A DNA stretch of 64,000 nucleotides. It comes from Phascolarctos cinereus (lineage: Eukaryota > Chordata > Mammalia > Diprotodontia > Phascolarctidae). The notes under the pieces were generated by a model. The model worked only from the letters and a program-made list of their open reading frames with translations. It searched no databases and was not told the DNA's origin. A program made the position numbers and the translations under genes. The stretch covers positions 6,006,501-6,070,500 of the forward strand of contig NW_018344001.1 in assembly GCF_002099425.1 (NCBI RefSeq). Reading direction: 5' to 3'. Below are positions 1-11,804 of the stretch, piece after piece; positions within the stretch are counted from its first letter, which is position 1, and each line of letters starts with the position of its first letter.

Positions 1-302
1 ACTTTTCTCATGGAGCCAGAGCAGGCTAGGGCACTGTGGGGAATATTTCACAAGGGTACCCTTTGGTCGAGGTCTGGGGGACACAGTGCTAGGACAGATG
101 GCAATACGATAGCTGGGGTGGAAAGCTAGAAGGGATGTAAAGGATTGTCTGGGGCCAGTGAGATATGAGGGGTTAGATGAATTCACATCCAGTCCTCTAC
201 TCATTCCCACCTTGCCTGCACCAGATCAATGAAATCATTGGACAACCGTACCATGGCACCACTTCCCATTGCCATTCCAGGCCCATTTTGGACACCACTG
301 AC

Positions 303-410
303 CTCTCAGTGTTGTCTTCCTCTAATACAGTATAAGTTCTCTGAGGGCAGGGACTATGGTATCACTGGTGTTTGCACAATGCTTGACATACAGCACTTAA
401 ATGCTTTTCC
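303..410 (+). mobile_element. L2 3' tail
   Basis: It shows 'ctgagggcagggactatgg' and 'cttgacatacagcacttaaatgct', the end of the L2 3' UTR. Confidence 0.6.
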
Positions 411-999
411 ATTCATTCAAATGGAATTAGAATTTGAATGTTCCTTGGAAATTCCATTTTTTTTTCATATTTTTCATATTTTAAGTCTACCTGAGGATAT
501 TATTATTTCTGTTCCTTCCTTACCTTCTACCTGCAGTGGTATCTTTACTATTAAGAATCTTCTCAGAAAGTAACCAGGACAGTCTTTACACTTGATTAGA
601 TTTTGGTGGTTATTTTATAATATGAATGAAGGCCTGAGACTTTTGATAGGTTTAGAAAGATCCCTGTTCTAGCTGGCACATGGTTCTTCAGATCCCAAGA
701 CCTGGGATCCCAATCCTTATTTCGACAGGAATCCCTGAGAACCCCATCCCCGCTGCTGATAGCCAGCCATCCATTCCAGTGATGGATATCTGAGACAATC
801 AGTGGTGGTGCAGATAAAGACCAGGTAAGAAGGATGGGGATGAAATACTTTACGTGCTGAGGATGTATTGCAATCCTCCTATTGGCCAGTTGTCACATTC
901 CCAGATTTCTTTCCCCTACAGTGTCAGTATTTGCCCTGGGGAGTTGCTAGAAATGGAAGTAGGCTCAAAGCACATACTTATAAAATCTGGCCACAAGCT

Positions 1000-1150
1000 G
1001 GGTAAGCCTGATAAACTTCTCTGAGTCTCAGTTTCCTTATCTGTAAAATGGGGATGTCAATGCTTAAACTGTCTATTTCAAAGGGTTGTGATGAGCAAAA
1101 TTCTTTGCAAATTTTAGAGATTTACATATTTGTGAGTTATTCTTAACAGT
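1000..1150 (+). mobile_element. MIR SINE
   Basis: It has the MIR core 'ctcagtttccttatctgtaaaatgggg' in pieces, followed by the MIR 3' part. Confidence 0.75.
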
Positions 1151-1247
1151 AATAATTGCTGTTAATAATAATTGTTAAGAATAGCAACAACATTAATTGG
1201 TGTTAATAACAACAGCAATAGTAATAGTTGTTAACAATAATTACTAT

Positions 1248-1490
1248 GGTAGGCAGAATGGTGCAGTGGATGGAGGGAGCAGCCCTCAAAACCAGGATGA
1301 CCTGAGTTCAAGTCTCACCTGTGACGCATACTACTTTGAGACCCTCGGCAAGGCCTTTCAGCTCTAGTGCTCTAGGTGACTCTTTGAGAGTATACATTGC
1401 AGAGAAGATGCCAACCTGTATTGGTAGAAAAGCTCTTCACCTGGGATCCCATTCCTTGTACCAACAAAACCATGGGGCCAGTCCCTATCA
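1248..1490 (+). mobile_element. Marsupial tRNA-derived SINE
   Basis: The head is 'ggtgcagtggatggaggg', with 'gacctgagttcaag' (tRNA box B-like) and 'ttgcagagaagatgccaacc' plus 'ggtagaaa...ctcacctggga' further on. The same type recurs at 14325, 18405 and 61048. Confidence 0.7.
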
Positions 1491-1554
1491 CTAATAATAT
1501 ATATTAATATGATATAATACTATGTATTCTATAAAATTTGTTTTTCTTCAAGAC

Positions 1555-1795
1555 TCTATCCTGGCACCCTTTCCACATGAAGCCTTTGCTGATGTCCCTT
1601 AGCTGGGGGAGCCTCCACCCCCCAATTGCATTTTATTCATTTTGCCTGTTTTTAGAGATGTGCCTCTGTCTCTCCCCTGGTAGAATGTAAGCTTCCTGCA
1701 GGCAGCCTGCTTCCGTTTTGTCTGTGTAATACTTCCTCCATGTCTAGCACAGGAATAGGCACTTAATCAACGCCTATTGATTAAAGTCTTAAGAG
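1555..1795 (+). mobile_element. L2 3' end
   Basis: It shows 'catgaagcctttgctgatgt', 'tagaatgtaagcttcctgca' and 'aggcacttaatcaacgcc'. Confidence 0.75.
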
Positions 1796-1976
1796 CTCGA
1801 TGATTAAGGGTAAATGATTGTATCAGTGAGGGTGCTCCTTCCACCAACCTTTGTCTCTGTATTCTAGTAGAATATCTTCAGGAGTTTCTCAGGTGAGAGG
1901 AAATTTCTCGCCTTGTATGCCTGGTAATGAGTCTCTTAGTATTTCACTAGGATGGTCCTTGAAGGTGAGTCTATGA

Positions 1977-2179
1977 CAGGGGTGGGGAACCTGCAGCCTC
2001 CAGGCCACATGTGGCCCTCTAGGTCCTCAAGTGTAGACCTTTGACTGAATCCAAACTTAACAGAACCAATGTCCTTAATAAAAGTATTTGTTCTGTAAGT
2101 CTTAGACTCAATCAAAAGGCTGTACCCAAGGACCTAGAAGGCCACATGTGGCCTCCAGGCTGCAGGTTCCCCACCCCTG
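1977..2179. mobile_element. Palindromic hAT-type miniature transposon, 203 bp
   Basis: The two halves are inverted copies of each other: the left end reads caggggtggggaacctgcag and the right end is its reverse complement, with complementarity running about 80-100 bp inward with mismatches. The 8-bp flanks gtctatga (1969-1976) and gtctatgg (2180-2187) match at 7 of 8 positions, the target-site length of hAT elements. The CAGGGGTGG terminus also fits hAT/Charlie ends. It is non-autonomous, with no coding sequence. Confidence 0.88.
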
Positions 2180-2198
2180 GTCTATGGTCTGTCACCAG

Positions 2199-2398
2199 GT
2201 CATAGTATCACAGATTTAGAGCTAGAAGGGAGCTTAGATGTCATCAGGTCCAACTCTTCCATTTTACAGGTGAGGAAAGTGAGACAGAGAGAGTTCAGAG
2301 ATTTGCGCAGGCAGTATGTATCAGAGGTAGAATTTGAATGCAGGTATTACTGACTCTGGGTCTAGCATGCTATCCACTATGCCATGCTGCCTGCCTCT
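2199..2398 (-). mobile_element. MIR-type SINE
   Basis: The plus strand reads 'cacagatttagagctagaag', 'ccattttacaggtgaggaaa', and ends in a tRNA-like head, 'tatccactatgccatgctgc'. Confidence 0.75.
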
Positions 2399-2431
2399 TG
2401 TCTTCACAGCCTTTCTACTTTGGTGGAACCT

Positions 2432-2590
2432 GCCAATCAATGAACAAGCATTCATAAAGCACCCATTACGTGCTAGGTAATCAAGGATGCAAAGATAAAG
2501 AATGAAACAATCCGTGCAGACCTTACACTTGGCTTGTACTGCCTTCAAGAGCCTAGCTTCTCTTTCCCATCCCCATAGTACCAAGGTAGG
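2432..2590 (-). mobile_element. L2 3' end
   Basis: This is the reverse complement of the L2 tail: 'caagcattcataaagcaccc', 'acgtgctagg'. Confidence 0.6.
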
Positions 2591-3424
2591 ACTATGCCCA
2601 AAGATAAGAATAATATTAACAAGTTTCTTCTGGTAAAAGTTCTCTCTACCCAGAAGGCTTGTATGAATGGCTTCCTTTTCTAGCTCTGACAGCGCTCTCT
2701 ACATCTTATTGTCACCCCTCACCTTCCTGTGGAGTTAGGCGAGATGAAATCAAAAGAAACACAATGACATTCAATTAATTGTTGTTGGAAAAGTGTGTGT
2801 GTAAAATCGAATGCACCCGATTATTGTCCTAACGTTGGGCAGTGTGTGTCTCAGTCTTTAAAACGAGAGTCTGCATCCTGTTGCTTTAATTCAAAATTTA
2901 CATTTCTGCCAGCTCAATGTATGTTGCATCAATAAAAGATTAAGGAGCAAATAAACTGGGACTTAATTAAAGGGATAATGGAGCAAAGTTTTATTTATTC
3001 ATGGGCACCGCTCAATATCCCACTTAGTAATGCTGTCCCCTAATAGCACCAGAGTAGGGTTTTTTTTTTATACAGCTCAATGATTAAGAATCAATATTTT
3101 TTTTAATGGTAACAGTTTTTCAGATAAAAAATAAAGGGAAGACTGGACTTCAAAACTCTTCCATGGAAGGATGGCCAAAGTCCTACCCCAGTCAACATCA
3201 GGGAGTCGACATGTTTTTTAGACTAATGGCAGGAACATGTAAAGAGCCTCTTTAGGGGACTGTCAATCTGACCCTGAACAATGCTCCAGGAATGCATGGA
3301 ACAAAACCTGGCCTTCCCATTTGTATACTCAGTTATTTGTTCTGTGTTTTTAAATGGGTTGGCCAACCTGTAGCCCTCAGGTCACAACAGGTTCCTCAAA
3401 GTTGTGAGGTAGTCATTTAGGCAA

Positions 3425-3730
3425 GTGGGCAGCTATGTGGCATAGTGGATAGAGTTTTGGATTTGCAGTCACCAAGACCTGAGTTTGAATTCTGCCTCAG
3501 ACACTAGCTGTGTGACCCTGGGCAAATGATTTACCCTTTTTCCACCTCAGTTTCATTATTTGTAAAATGGAAATAATAATAGGCTTTACTTCACAAGATT
3601 ATGAGGATCCAATGAGATAATATAAGTAAAGCAATTATAAGTAAATAAAATTTAAGATAAGTAAGCTTATCTTAAAACTCTATACAAATGGTAGTTATTA
3701 TATAAATGCAAAATACTGCTATTTCTAATG
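3425..3730 (+). mobile_element. Marsupial tRNA-derived SINE
   Basis: It shows 'gggcagctatgtggcatagt', 'ctagctgtgtgaccctgggc' and a MIR-like 3' region with 'gaggatccaatgagataat'. Confidence 0.75.
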
Positions 3731-4879
3731 GCATTGAGAATGTGATAAAGTGCTATTATAATCTTGAAAGAACTAAAATTATTACTGTGGTATATAGAGA
3801 TATTCCATGATGCTCTAAAAAGGATCCTATTCACTTTAATAAACTAAACAGTCCCATTTTAGGGTAGATTTTGACGAGGAAAATGGACTTCCAGTTCTTT
3901 TCCCTAGTCATCTCGGCTACTGCTGCTTTCTGATCTCCTGATCTCAGAATCTCAGAGATGGGGAGGGATATCAGGGCCTGACTTCTCTAACTCATGCCTG
4001 AACTCTTAAGACCCTCCTTTGTCCCATCATTCACATGGACAAGTGGACAAGTAGAGACCAGTCTCTACTTGAAGAACTCCAATGAGGGACCACCCATCAT
4101 CTCTCAATGTACCCCCTACTTCTCTGGCTCATCTATCATTCCTTCTATCAAGCTGAGATTTTCTTCTCTGAACTTTTACCCTTTTTGCTTCTATTTTTTT
4201 CTTCTACAGCAACGAGGAGCTTGTAAGCAGAAAGAGTATGAAAAGATACGCTATGAAAAGAAGCTGAAATGGTCATTGAAATGTTAGAATTTGAGTGGAC
4301 AGACCACGCTGATCACTCTCAGCCACCAATCTCCCTGGGGCTTAAAAACTTAAGACACACAATTAGCCTTTTAGAACACACTACAAAAGATGACAAAGCA
4401 TGCCATCTTCTGTGAGGGAGCACTCCTATACAGAACCAAGCAATATTGAGCACACACGTGCACACACGCCACAAAACAGGCCACGGAGGCCAGCTAGCCA
4501 AGCTCAAGCAGTAATGGAATGGGGTAGGTGGAAAATATGCATCAGAAAAAATCTGATATCTCCAGAAAAAGCACAACAAATTCCTTTTTTTTTTCCTGTT
4601 TTGGAACCACAAGCAATTTTCTTTTAACTCCACAACCACAATTTAACCCAGATCAATCCAATGCCAGATTTTGCATGTGAGTCTCATAGATTACACATAC
4701 GTTGAACTTTCTTCCCTTGGTCATATACTTTTAGTTGCCATCACTACTTGTTATATACTCAGAGAAAATCTTTTTTTTTTTTGGGAGTATCTTGAAAAGC
4801 AAAACTGTTAAATAAGTCATCTGTCCTATCCCCATTCCCTCAATTCTCCCTTAAAAATTTTCCTTCTTGGTTTAGGAAA

Positions 4880-5115
4880 ATACAAGAAGGATGAGAATCA
4901 AAAGACCAAGGGTCTGAGTTCCAAGTCTACCATTGACCAGCTGTATGACCAAGGACAAGTATCTTGACTTCTCAGCCTCAGTTTCCAGCTCTGTCAAATG
5001 GGGTGAAATACCTAAAATATTTACCCTCAGAGGTTATTTGTGAGGACCACGTAAGAGAATGTATGTAATAGCCCTTTATGTAACAGTGTTACATAAATGG
5101 GAGCTAGCATGGTTA
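4880..5115 (+). mobile_element. MIR SINE
   Basis: It shows 'gaccagctgtatgaccaagg' and 'tcagcctcagtttccagctc', then a MIR 3' end. Confidence 0.7.
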
Positions 5116-5539
5116 TTGACAAAAACAGTAGCAATGCCAATATTAAGAAATATGTAGATTCTTATGTGGTCTGTCTGTCAAGGAAACCATCCATTTGTCA
5201 GTGAGACATCGTGCCCACTGATAATTGTAGCTTTCCTTGATGTTTCTTGGGATGCAGTTGGTGACTTCTCAGAGAAGGTATACGCTCTATGATGGCAGAT
5301 CTCTAATTGAGATGGGGTTGAGAGAACAGTATATTTATAAACTTGACCTGGACCATGGTGGAGGGCACTCAAAATGGATATATCACTGGGGCACAGTACA
5401 ACCCCCACCCAAAAGCATGAAAAAAAATGTCTGATGCTCCAAAGGTATCCAATGGGTGCTAACAGGGGCTTGCTAATATGGAAGGCATAGCAGCTCACCA
5501 GCACACGGAGAGCACACGCACACAGTCAGACAAACGTAC

Positions 5540-5995
5540 CGCTGGCGGTTCCCGTCCCACTGCCTGAGCTGGGTCCGGGTGACGATACCACGGTCCGGTA
5601 GGTGGGTGGTGGAGGGGGAGGTGGTGTAGCTCTTTGGCCCACCCCAAAATCTTTAGGAGATGCGACTGTTTCTAAGTTATCATCTTTTCCAAGGGTCTGC
5701 TCAGAAAACTTCTTCTGAACCTCTTCTAAATCAAGTGGCGATGGAATGCTGCGTGGAGGGTCAGCAGCTGGGGAGTCAGTTGGGTTTTCTGACACCAGCG
5801 GTGGGGACCCCACCTTTTCCCTTGAAGTCAACTCTGGAGTGACCCGTTCCGGGGATGCATCAGAAAAATTGACCCACTTTTCTTCCGTGTTAACGACCAC
5901 AGACTTGGGGGACAAAACTGGGCCAAAAATGCTGTCCAAATCACTGATGGATGGTAGTTTCTCACCTTTGACCTCGGGTATGGTCTGTTCACTGC
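5540..5995 (-). CDS. SGIP1: SGIP1 large proline-rich exon (456 nt)
   Basis: GC completes Gly; then 151 codons and a final G. The acceptor is caactgctttgaccacag and the donor is gtacgtttg. The peptide runs [20 protein letters not shown], then [12 protein letters not shown] and an [13 protein letters not shown] block, many SP/TP sites, [22 protein letters not shown], seven prolines and [11 protein letters not shown], ending GTAS. It matches SGIP1 throughout, and both ends are phase 1. Compared with recalled human SGIP1, the Gly/Pro collagen-like run before RNVPSPL is nearly absent (here [11 protein letters not shown]), shortening the exon by roughly 15 codons. The frame stays open about ten bases past the donor, which is only chance read-through into the intron. 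Confidence 0.96.
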
Positions 5996-6187
5996 CTGTG
6001 GTCAAAGCAGTTGGTTTAAAACTTTAACATTGAGTTTTACCACTATCTTCTACGTGGGGTAGGGGAAAATTACCTATGCCCTGGGAGAATAGAGCTGGGG
6101 CCAAATTTTCTTGAGCCTGACCTTTTTTGGGGGTAGAGATCAGACTTGTGATTTCATCAGCGTGGACCACTCCTAAAAACATAAACT

Positions 6188-6293
6188 TGAGAAGTTAAAT
6201 GATCTGTCCAGGGTCACATAGCCAAGAGGTGTCAGAGGCAAGGCTTGAACCTGGGTCTTCCTGACTCTGAGACCAGCTCTCTACAGTGTCTAG
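6188..6293 (-). mobile_element. SINE 5' part (tRNA-derived)
   Basis: The plus strand reads 'gggtcacatagccaagaggt' and 'ttgaacctgggtcttcctga'. Confidence 0.65.
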
Positions 6294-6744
6294 TGAATAC
6301 ATTACACTGTACTGTTTCTTTTCAGTGACATCAATGGGGTTGTATTTTATGTTCCTAACCATGGATTTAAGAAGAGGGTGGGAGGGGCTGGGGAAGAGGG
6401 AGGTCCTTGCCTCTTATCAGGCAACCTCTTGTCCCCTGGACATCCTATTTCCCTGTGATATTTACAATAAGGCACAGGAAAAGCATCATCTTCACCATGA
6501 GTTGTCCACCCCTTTCCTTCTTTAGAGTAGGAAGTGTGTCTATACTTTATGGAACCAGTATCATCATCTTGGGAAGGCATCATTGTTAGGCCTGGAGATA
6601 ACTTCTATACACTCTGGATAGAACCACGTAGACTGAATGGGAACCCATCCCACAGGGGGAGGCTTGGACCATACAACTGACAGAAATGTGTACGTTGCAA
6701 GGAGAGTGCATACTGATAAGTAGAATGCTCATTGGCTTTTCTAA

Positions 6745-7065
6745 CCCTTAGGATCTGTGTGACCCTGGGCAAGTCACTTAATCTCTGCCTCAATTTTCTC
6801 ATCTGCAAAATGGGGATAATATTAGCACCTACCTGAAAGGGTTATTTTGGCCCTCAAATGAAATCATCTATCTGTATAACATTTCGTAAAATTTAAAGTG
6901 CTATATAAATCTTATCCATTTTAGATTTTTAAACATTGATTATTTTTACTGCCCATGTGACCTTGGGCAGCCCACTTATTTTCTCCCTGGGCTTCAGTTT
7001 CTTCATCTCTAAAATGTAGGGGTTAAATCAGACGACCTTCAAGGTCCACCTCTAAGGCTAGGATT
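6745..7065 (+). mobile_element. Two MIR fragments in tandem
   Basis: 6745-6920 has 'gatctgtgtgaccctgggca' and 'catctgcaaaatggggataa'; 6945-7065 repeats the core with 'catgtgaccttgggcagccc'. Both are in plus orientation, so they are separate insertions. Confidence 0.7.
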
Positions 7066-7869
7066 TTATGCCATCAACTCCTAAAACCAACCCCCCTGGG
7101 TCAGTTTACAAATTGAGTCTCACACCTCACACCGAAAGATGGGTCGCGTGGCATCTCATGTCATGCTACAGTCTCTTCCACTCAGTTATTTAAAGATCGG
7201 CAGCCTAATTAACCACGATCTCTAGACCTAAACGCCAGAACCAGACACAGCAAGTCCCAGGTTAGCACAAAGGGACATTTACACGTTCATGTAAATGACT
7301 GGGATGGCCTGATGATATTGAAAACATACATTTCCCAGGCCTAGGGATATTAGCCTAGTCCTACGCCTCAGATGGGAAACGCAGCATCTACTGATGAAGC
7401 AAAAATTCAAGAATCATTTACTACCTATTTTCCTCTGCAAGTCTGACCTGGGAACAGAATGACAGTTACCAAATGGAGCCATGAAAAGCCAATGGAGGGA
7501 AATGCTCATGTTTTCATTTGAAATTTGGGCTCCCATCCATCCGTCTTGGCTTTATTTATTTACTCATTTCTTTATTCACTCATCTATCTATTTAATTTAA
7601 TTTATTTCTTTATTTTTCTGACAACACAGTGACCAAATAAAACTCCAATGCCCGACTCCTTCCTTGAGAAGTCAATAGTAACAGTTTTCTCAGAAGTTTG
7701 GCCTCATTTTCAAATGATAAAACCAAGGTCCATCTGATATTGTGAGCGACCCATCCAAGATGTGTTCATGAGCTTTCAGAGGTCATAGATGGAACCTTGA
7801 CAAAAAGGATGGTTGATTTCTTATCCATTGTACAGCTCTGGAACTGTAAGCCTTGGCAGTAGTATGGAA

Positions 7870-8030
7870 AAATGGAGAAAACACTAGATTTGGGGCCAGA
7901 GGGCCTGGAATCCAACCCTGGCTCTGCTACTCAGTCAGTGTGTGACCTTTAACTCCTCTGAGCCTCAGTCTTTTCCTCTGTAAAACTAAGAGGCTAGCCC
8001 TGCTAACTTCAAGCTCTAAATAGTTTTAAC
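7870..8030 (+). mobile_element. MIR SINE
   Basis: It shows 'tggctctgctactcagtcag', 'gagcctcag' and 'cctctgtaaaacta'. Confidence 0.7.
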
Positions 8031-9125
8031 AGGAATGACTCTTTCCAAGCTTCTAATGCTTTAGATAAACAGACAACAATCCTTGACATTTATAATTCCG
8101 TCTCCTGGACACTGCTGTATGGATGTGCTGCATGAATTTTAGGGAGTGGGGAAGAAGGGAAAAAGGGAAGAGAAAGGATGGGGTTGCAAAAACTTTTCCT
8201 TCTGAGAAACACAAGGAAATAGTCAGTCAGGGAGCCTATCACAGATTGGATTTATTGTTCCTGCTGATCAATGTAAGGTCTGCTCTTTAGCTGATATAAT
8301 CTGTGGGCTGCACAAAGTGCCCCAAAGGAAACCAGGTTGTAATGAGGAAGCTGACAGAAGCCTCTGAATAACACGGAGCAGCTGCGACCTGGGAGTTCGA
8401 TCCACCAAGGCCCAAGAGACCGCTCATGAATACGCAGCATTGATTAAAGTTGGTGAGATCTATAGATCTGCTTTGGCCATGGGAACTACAAGGACTTCCA
8501 GCCTCCCCTGCTCTTGGTCATGTTTCAGCCATCTCTGATCTGCTGGCTTTGAGATATAATTATTTCAAAAACTACTGGAGGAAAAAATCTTTTACCATGC
8601 ACATTTCATGAGAGCTCAGCCATCCCCAGAGCACATCCCACCTCCATCTGCACATGACGGGTTTAAGTCTGCTACCAATCTCACTGGCTTTTGAAAAATG
8701 AAAACAAAGTCTGGGTCTTAGGAGACCTCATGAAATTTTAAAATACTGACATGAAAACAAAGGAAACTGGGCACCAAATTAAAACATGCTCCCTCCTCTC
8801 TTTTTTTGAACAAAGATTTTTCGTGAGTATTATCAGGGCATCCCTTCTCTCTTTCAAATGGCCCGATGATAACAAAAACAGAAAGAAAAGGGAGAACATT
8901 AATTTTTTAAGCAGATACAATTTCCTGTAGAGTGGGAAAGCCAAGCATAAAGTACAATTCCTTGTTGACAAAACACATAATGGAACTGAACCAATGTATA
9001 CACATTCATCCTTGTCAAACCCTAGACATTCCTACACAACCAGAAAACATACGCTTATTTCTTAAAGAGCTAGTGTTCTTAATTACTCTCTATTCTTAAA
9101 TGAGAAATATCTCTTTTCAATTTAC

Positions 9126-9200
9126 CTGGTCCCACTGTCAAAGGAGAGCCAGTTCGGGATGGAGTTGCTGGTACGTTTTTAGGAGGCAAAGGTGGAGGTG
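9126..9200 (-). CDS. SGIP1: SGIP1 exon with SH3-ligand motif PPPLPPKN (75 nt)
   Basis: CA completes Thr; then [20 protein letters not shown] and TVGP, then G. The acceptor is tctcttcgcag and the donor is gtaaattg. It is a symmetric phase 1-1 exon. PPLPPK fits the class II SH3-binding pattern PxxPxK, in keeping with SGIP1's known binding to SH3 proteins of the endocytic machinery. TPSR and GSPL offer Ser/Thr-Pro sites. Confidence 0.95.
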
Positions 9201-9589
9201 CTGCGAAGAGAGAAGATGAAGGCTGTTAGTGAGCAGCTTCTGCCCCAGGAAACCAGTATACTTTGTCTCAAAAAATGGGTTTATGTCCAGCCCGTTCTTT
9301 CCCTTGGAGAGACAGAGAAGCAGCTGATGTCCCCGAATGTAAATGTTTCAAGGTAGAACACAGAATTATTTCACACGGGAAGGCTCAGGATGTTGACCTT
9401 GTCTGTTTCCTCCCAGATCAGGGCTGCCAACATTAGGTCAGTGGAAAGTGTTGGGTGCACAAATGCCAAGGAAACATTGCAGATGGTCTTGGATCCCTGA
9501 TGGCCCTAGGAACCACATTTTGGTAGGTGACTGACTGGCCAAAGGCCCTATTCCACATTTGTTTTCTCATGAACTTTCCACAGCTGGGT

Positions 9590-9775
9590 TAATCCCAGAC
9601 TCAGAGTTAGAAGGGCCCTTCATTACCATCTAGTTCAACTCATCTCCCCAAAGGAATGCTCACTACAACGTACGTGGCTAGTACCCACCATACTTTTGCT
9701 TGAAGACCTCTGGTAGTGGGGGAATCTACTGTCTTCCAAGGCAGCCCTTTCCTATCATGGGTAGCTCTAAGAGCA
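9590..9775 (-). mobile_element. CR1/L3 LINE 3' remnant
   Basis: It has the antisense CR1/L3 pattern 'catctagttcaactcatctc', 'ttgcttgaagacctctggta' and 'ccaaggcagccctttcc'. Confidence 0.55.
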
Positions 9776-9825
9776 AGTTTTAATTTAACTATTAAAAAGA
9801 AGAATGGATGGAGAAGAGAGGGTAG

Positions 9826-10110
9826 ACAGCATTTATGATGTGCTTACTATGAGCCAGGCATTGTTCTAAGCACTGCGAATATGAATACACACAAAAGGGA
9901 CAGTCCCTCCCCTCAAGGGGCTTACATTCTAATGAGGGAAAGCCATACATAAAATGAAGCTGGAAAATGAAAGCTAATAAAGGTCTGGGGGTTTCAGGGG
10001 GCAGAGCAGAAAAGTCCAGAGAGTCGAGAGAGGAGCTAGGAGTGAAGTGAATATGGACACCCTGGGCACCTCCTGAAATGGTGGTCCAGGCTAGGGACTC
10101 ACCAACCAGA
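9826..10110 (-). mobile_element. L2 3' end
   Basis: It has the antisense L2 tail 'atgagccaggcattgttcta' and 'gggcttacattctaatgagg'. Confidence 0.7.
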
Positions 10111-11094
10111 GAAGATATTCCTAGAAGATGGAGAAAAGGCTGCATAGGAAGGAGGCTCTCAAGTATGCTATTGATTTATGGTGTAAATTGGAAGAGCCTC
10201 GTAACTTTCCATGTGACATATAGTCACTGACATTCCCCTCTGATGCCCCATTGTGGCGTGGGGGGTGATCCTGCACTCTCAAAGGCTCTGCAAGTTTCTA
10301 CCAAGTTGGAAAGGCTAAAAGGAAAAAGCCTGGTGATGGAGGGCCTGTCTTGCTACTTGTGAACCAGCCCAGCTAAATGCTAAGAGGGTCACCTGGAGAA
10401 TGGCTACCAGGGACAGAGTCGGCCATAGTAACTCAGAAAACCATTGAATGCATGGAGGGATTTCAGGCTACAGTGGATGAAGCACCTGTACAGCTGAAAG
10501 AGTAGAACCTTAGGGTATTCAGTTAAAGCTGGATACATAAGCAGAAGGAAAATGATCTCAACTTAGTAAGGCCCAGCCTGGTCCTTGAGTGGGCATTTGA
10601 GCCATCCAGTCAATGGCTAACATTCACAAAAAATATCAGATGACTTCCCTTCCACAGGCAGGTATGACCCTCCATGCCCTGGCCCAGCAACAAAGAAAAA
10701 TATTGTTCAACATGTAAATTCGCTCTATCTTGGGTCAAACCAAATACCTCACACCTGCTCTCTTGTGATGAAACCTTCCCCCTCATCCCTGTTCCCCTAC
10801 CATATTTGGCAGACTCAAAAGGCTCAGAATAACCTCTCAAGGTATCCCAAAGTTCAGTGAGCATCTTTACCAAACTGCACTGTTCATTTGTGGTCTACTT
10901 CCTCCTGAGCGAGGCGTGATACGAGACACTGTTCTGAGCTGGGTGAAATGGGTACTCTTCTGCTGCCACGAATGATTCAGCTTCTCTTCCCCCTTCCTAT
11001 ATAAGTCTCTCATGCCTTGCTTTGGCCACTGACTGACTCAGGACAGGGCTTCCTAGTTTGCCCTTCACAACCAAAGCTCAAAGCTACCTTTTCC

Positions 11095-11470
11095 CCTTTT
11101 TATACATTTTCCATTAGATTGTAAGCTCCATGGGGGCAGAGACTGCCTTTTTTCCCTTTGTGTATCCCCAGCACTTCACACAGTGCCTGGCACATAATGC
11201 TTAATACATGCTTATTGAGTTGAATTTCCTCCCCTTCAATTATGTGCTCTGCAGTTCAGCCGAACACGTCTGTTTCTCATGTATGGCATGCCATCCTCCG
11301 TCTCCATGTCCCTGCACTGGATGTTCTGTGTGCCTGGTGTGCCCTCCCTCCTCACCTTGACTTCTCAGAACTCCTTGCTTTGTTCAAGACTCAGTTCAGG
11401 CACTGCTTTCTACATGAAGGCTTTCCTGTTTCTCTAGCTGCTGCTGGCTTCTCCCAGATTATCTTTAATT
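11095..11470 (+). mobile_element. Two L2 3' fragments
   Basis: 11095-11228 is a complete tail ('attgtaagctccatgggggc', 'cacagtgcctggcacataat'). 11245-11470 restarts further upstream in the L2 3' region ('ttcaggcactgctttctaca'), so two copies lie head to tail. Confidence 0.7.
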
Positions 11471-11605
11471 TTTAAAAGATGGGAAAGATGGATTATTTTT
11501 GTAGCAGTATATCTTCCTCAGCTCCTGGGTAATCTTTAAATCTGATCTTTTCATCTTATTTGATACAACAATCTGTTTTGTACATATGTATGCATACATA
11601 TATAT

Positions 11606-11742
11606 AAATAATCAATTAACATTTATTAAACACCCCCTGTGTGCCAGGCACTTTGTTAAGCTGTGAGGATGTAAAAAGAGGTAAAAGTCTCTGCCAACAA
11701 GAATTGTATAATCTAAGGGGGAAGGCAACGTGATGACAAACA
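11606..11742 (-). mobile_element. L2 3' tail
   Basis: It shows antisense 'catttattaaacaccccctg' and 'tgtgccaggcactttgttaa'; a TA repeat follows it. Confidence 0.7.
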
Positions 11743-11744
11743 TA

Positions 11745-11804
<60 letters not shown>

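Larger units (their letters stand above)
1..5539 (-). other. SGIP1: SGIP1 intron (partial, left edge)
   Basis: This follows the gtacgt donor of the 456-nt exon; the next exon (expected to encode SSPARPATPLVP-like sequence) is not seen. It contains L2 tails, MIRs, SINEs and a full palindromic hAT element. 411-990, 2600-3420, 3740-4870 and 5120-5539 hold no recognisable repeat; 2740-3060 looks like a possible conserved element. Confidence 0.85.
5996..9125 (-). other. SGIP1: SGIP1 intron, 3.1 kb
   Basis: GT-AG (gtaaattg ... tgaccacag). It holds MIR/SINE fragments near 6190-8030. 7080-7860 and 8040-9120 have no repeat signature; the latter is AT-rich and sits directly downstream of the 75-nt exon. 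Confidence 0.92.

Noticed and set aside
4319-4639. Overlapping open frames near 4400 on both strands
   Set aside because: No splice sites or protein family; typical chance frames in intron.
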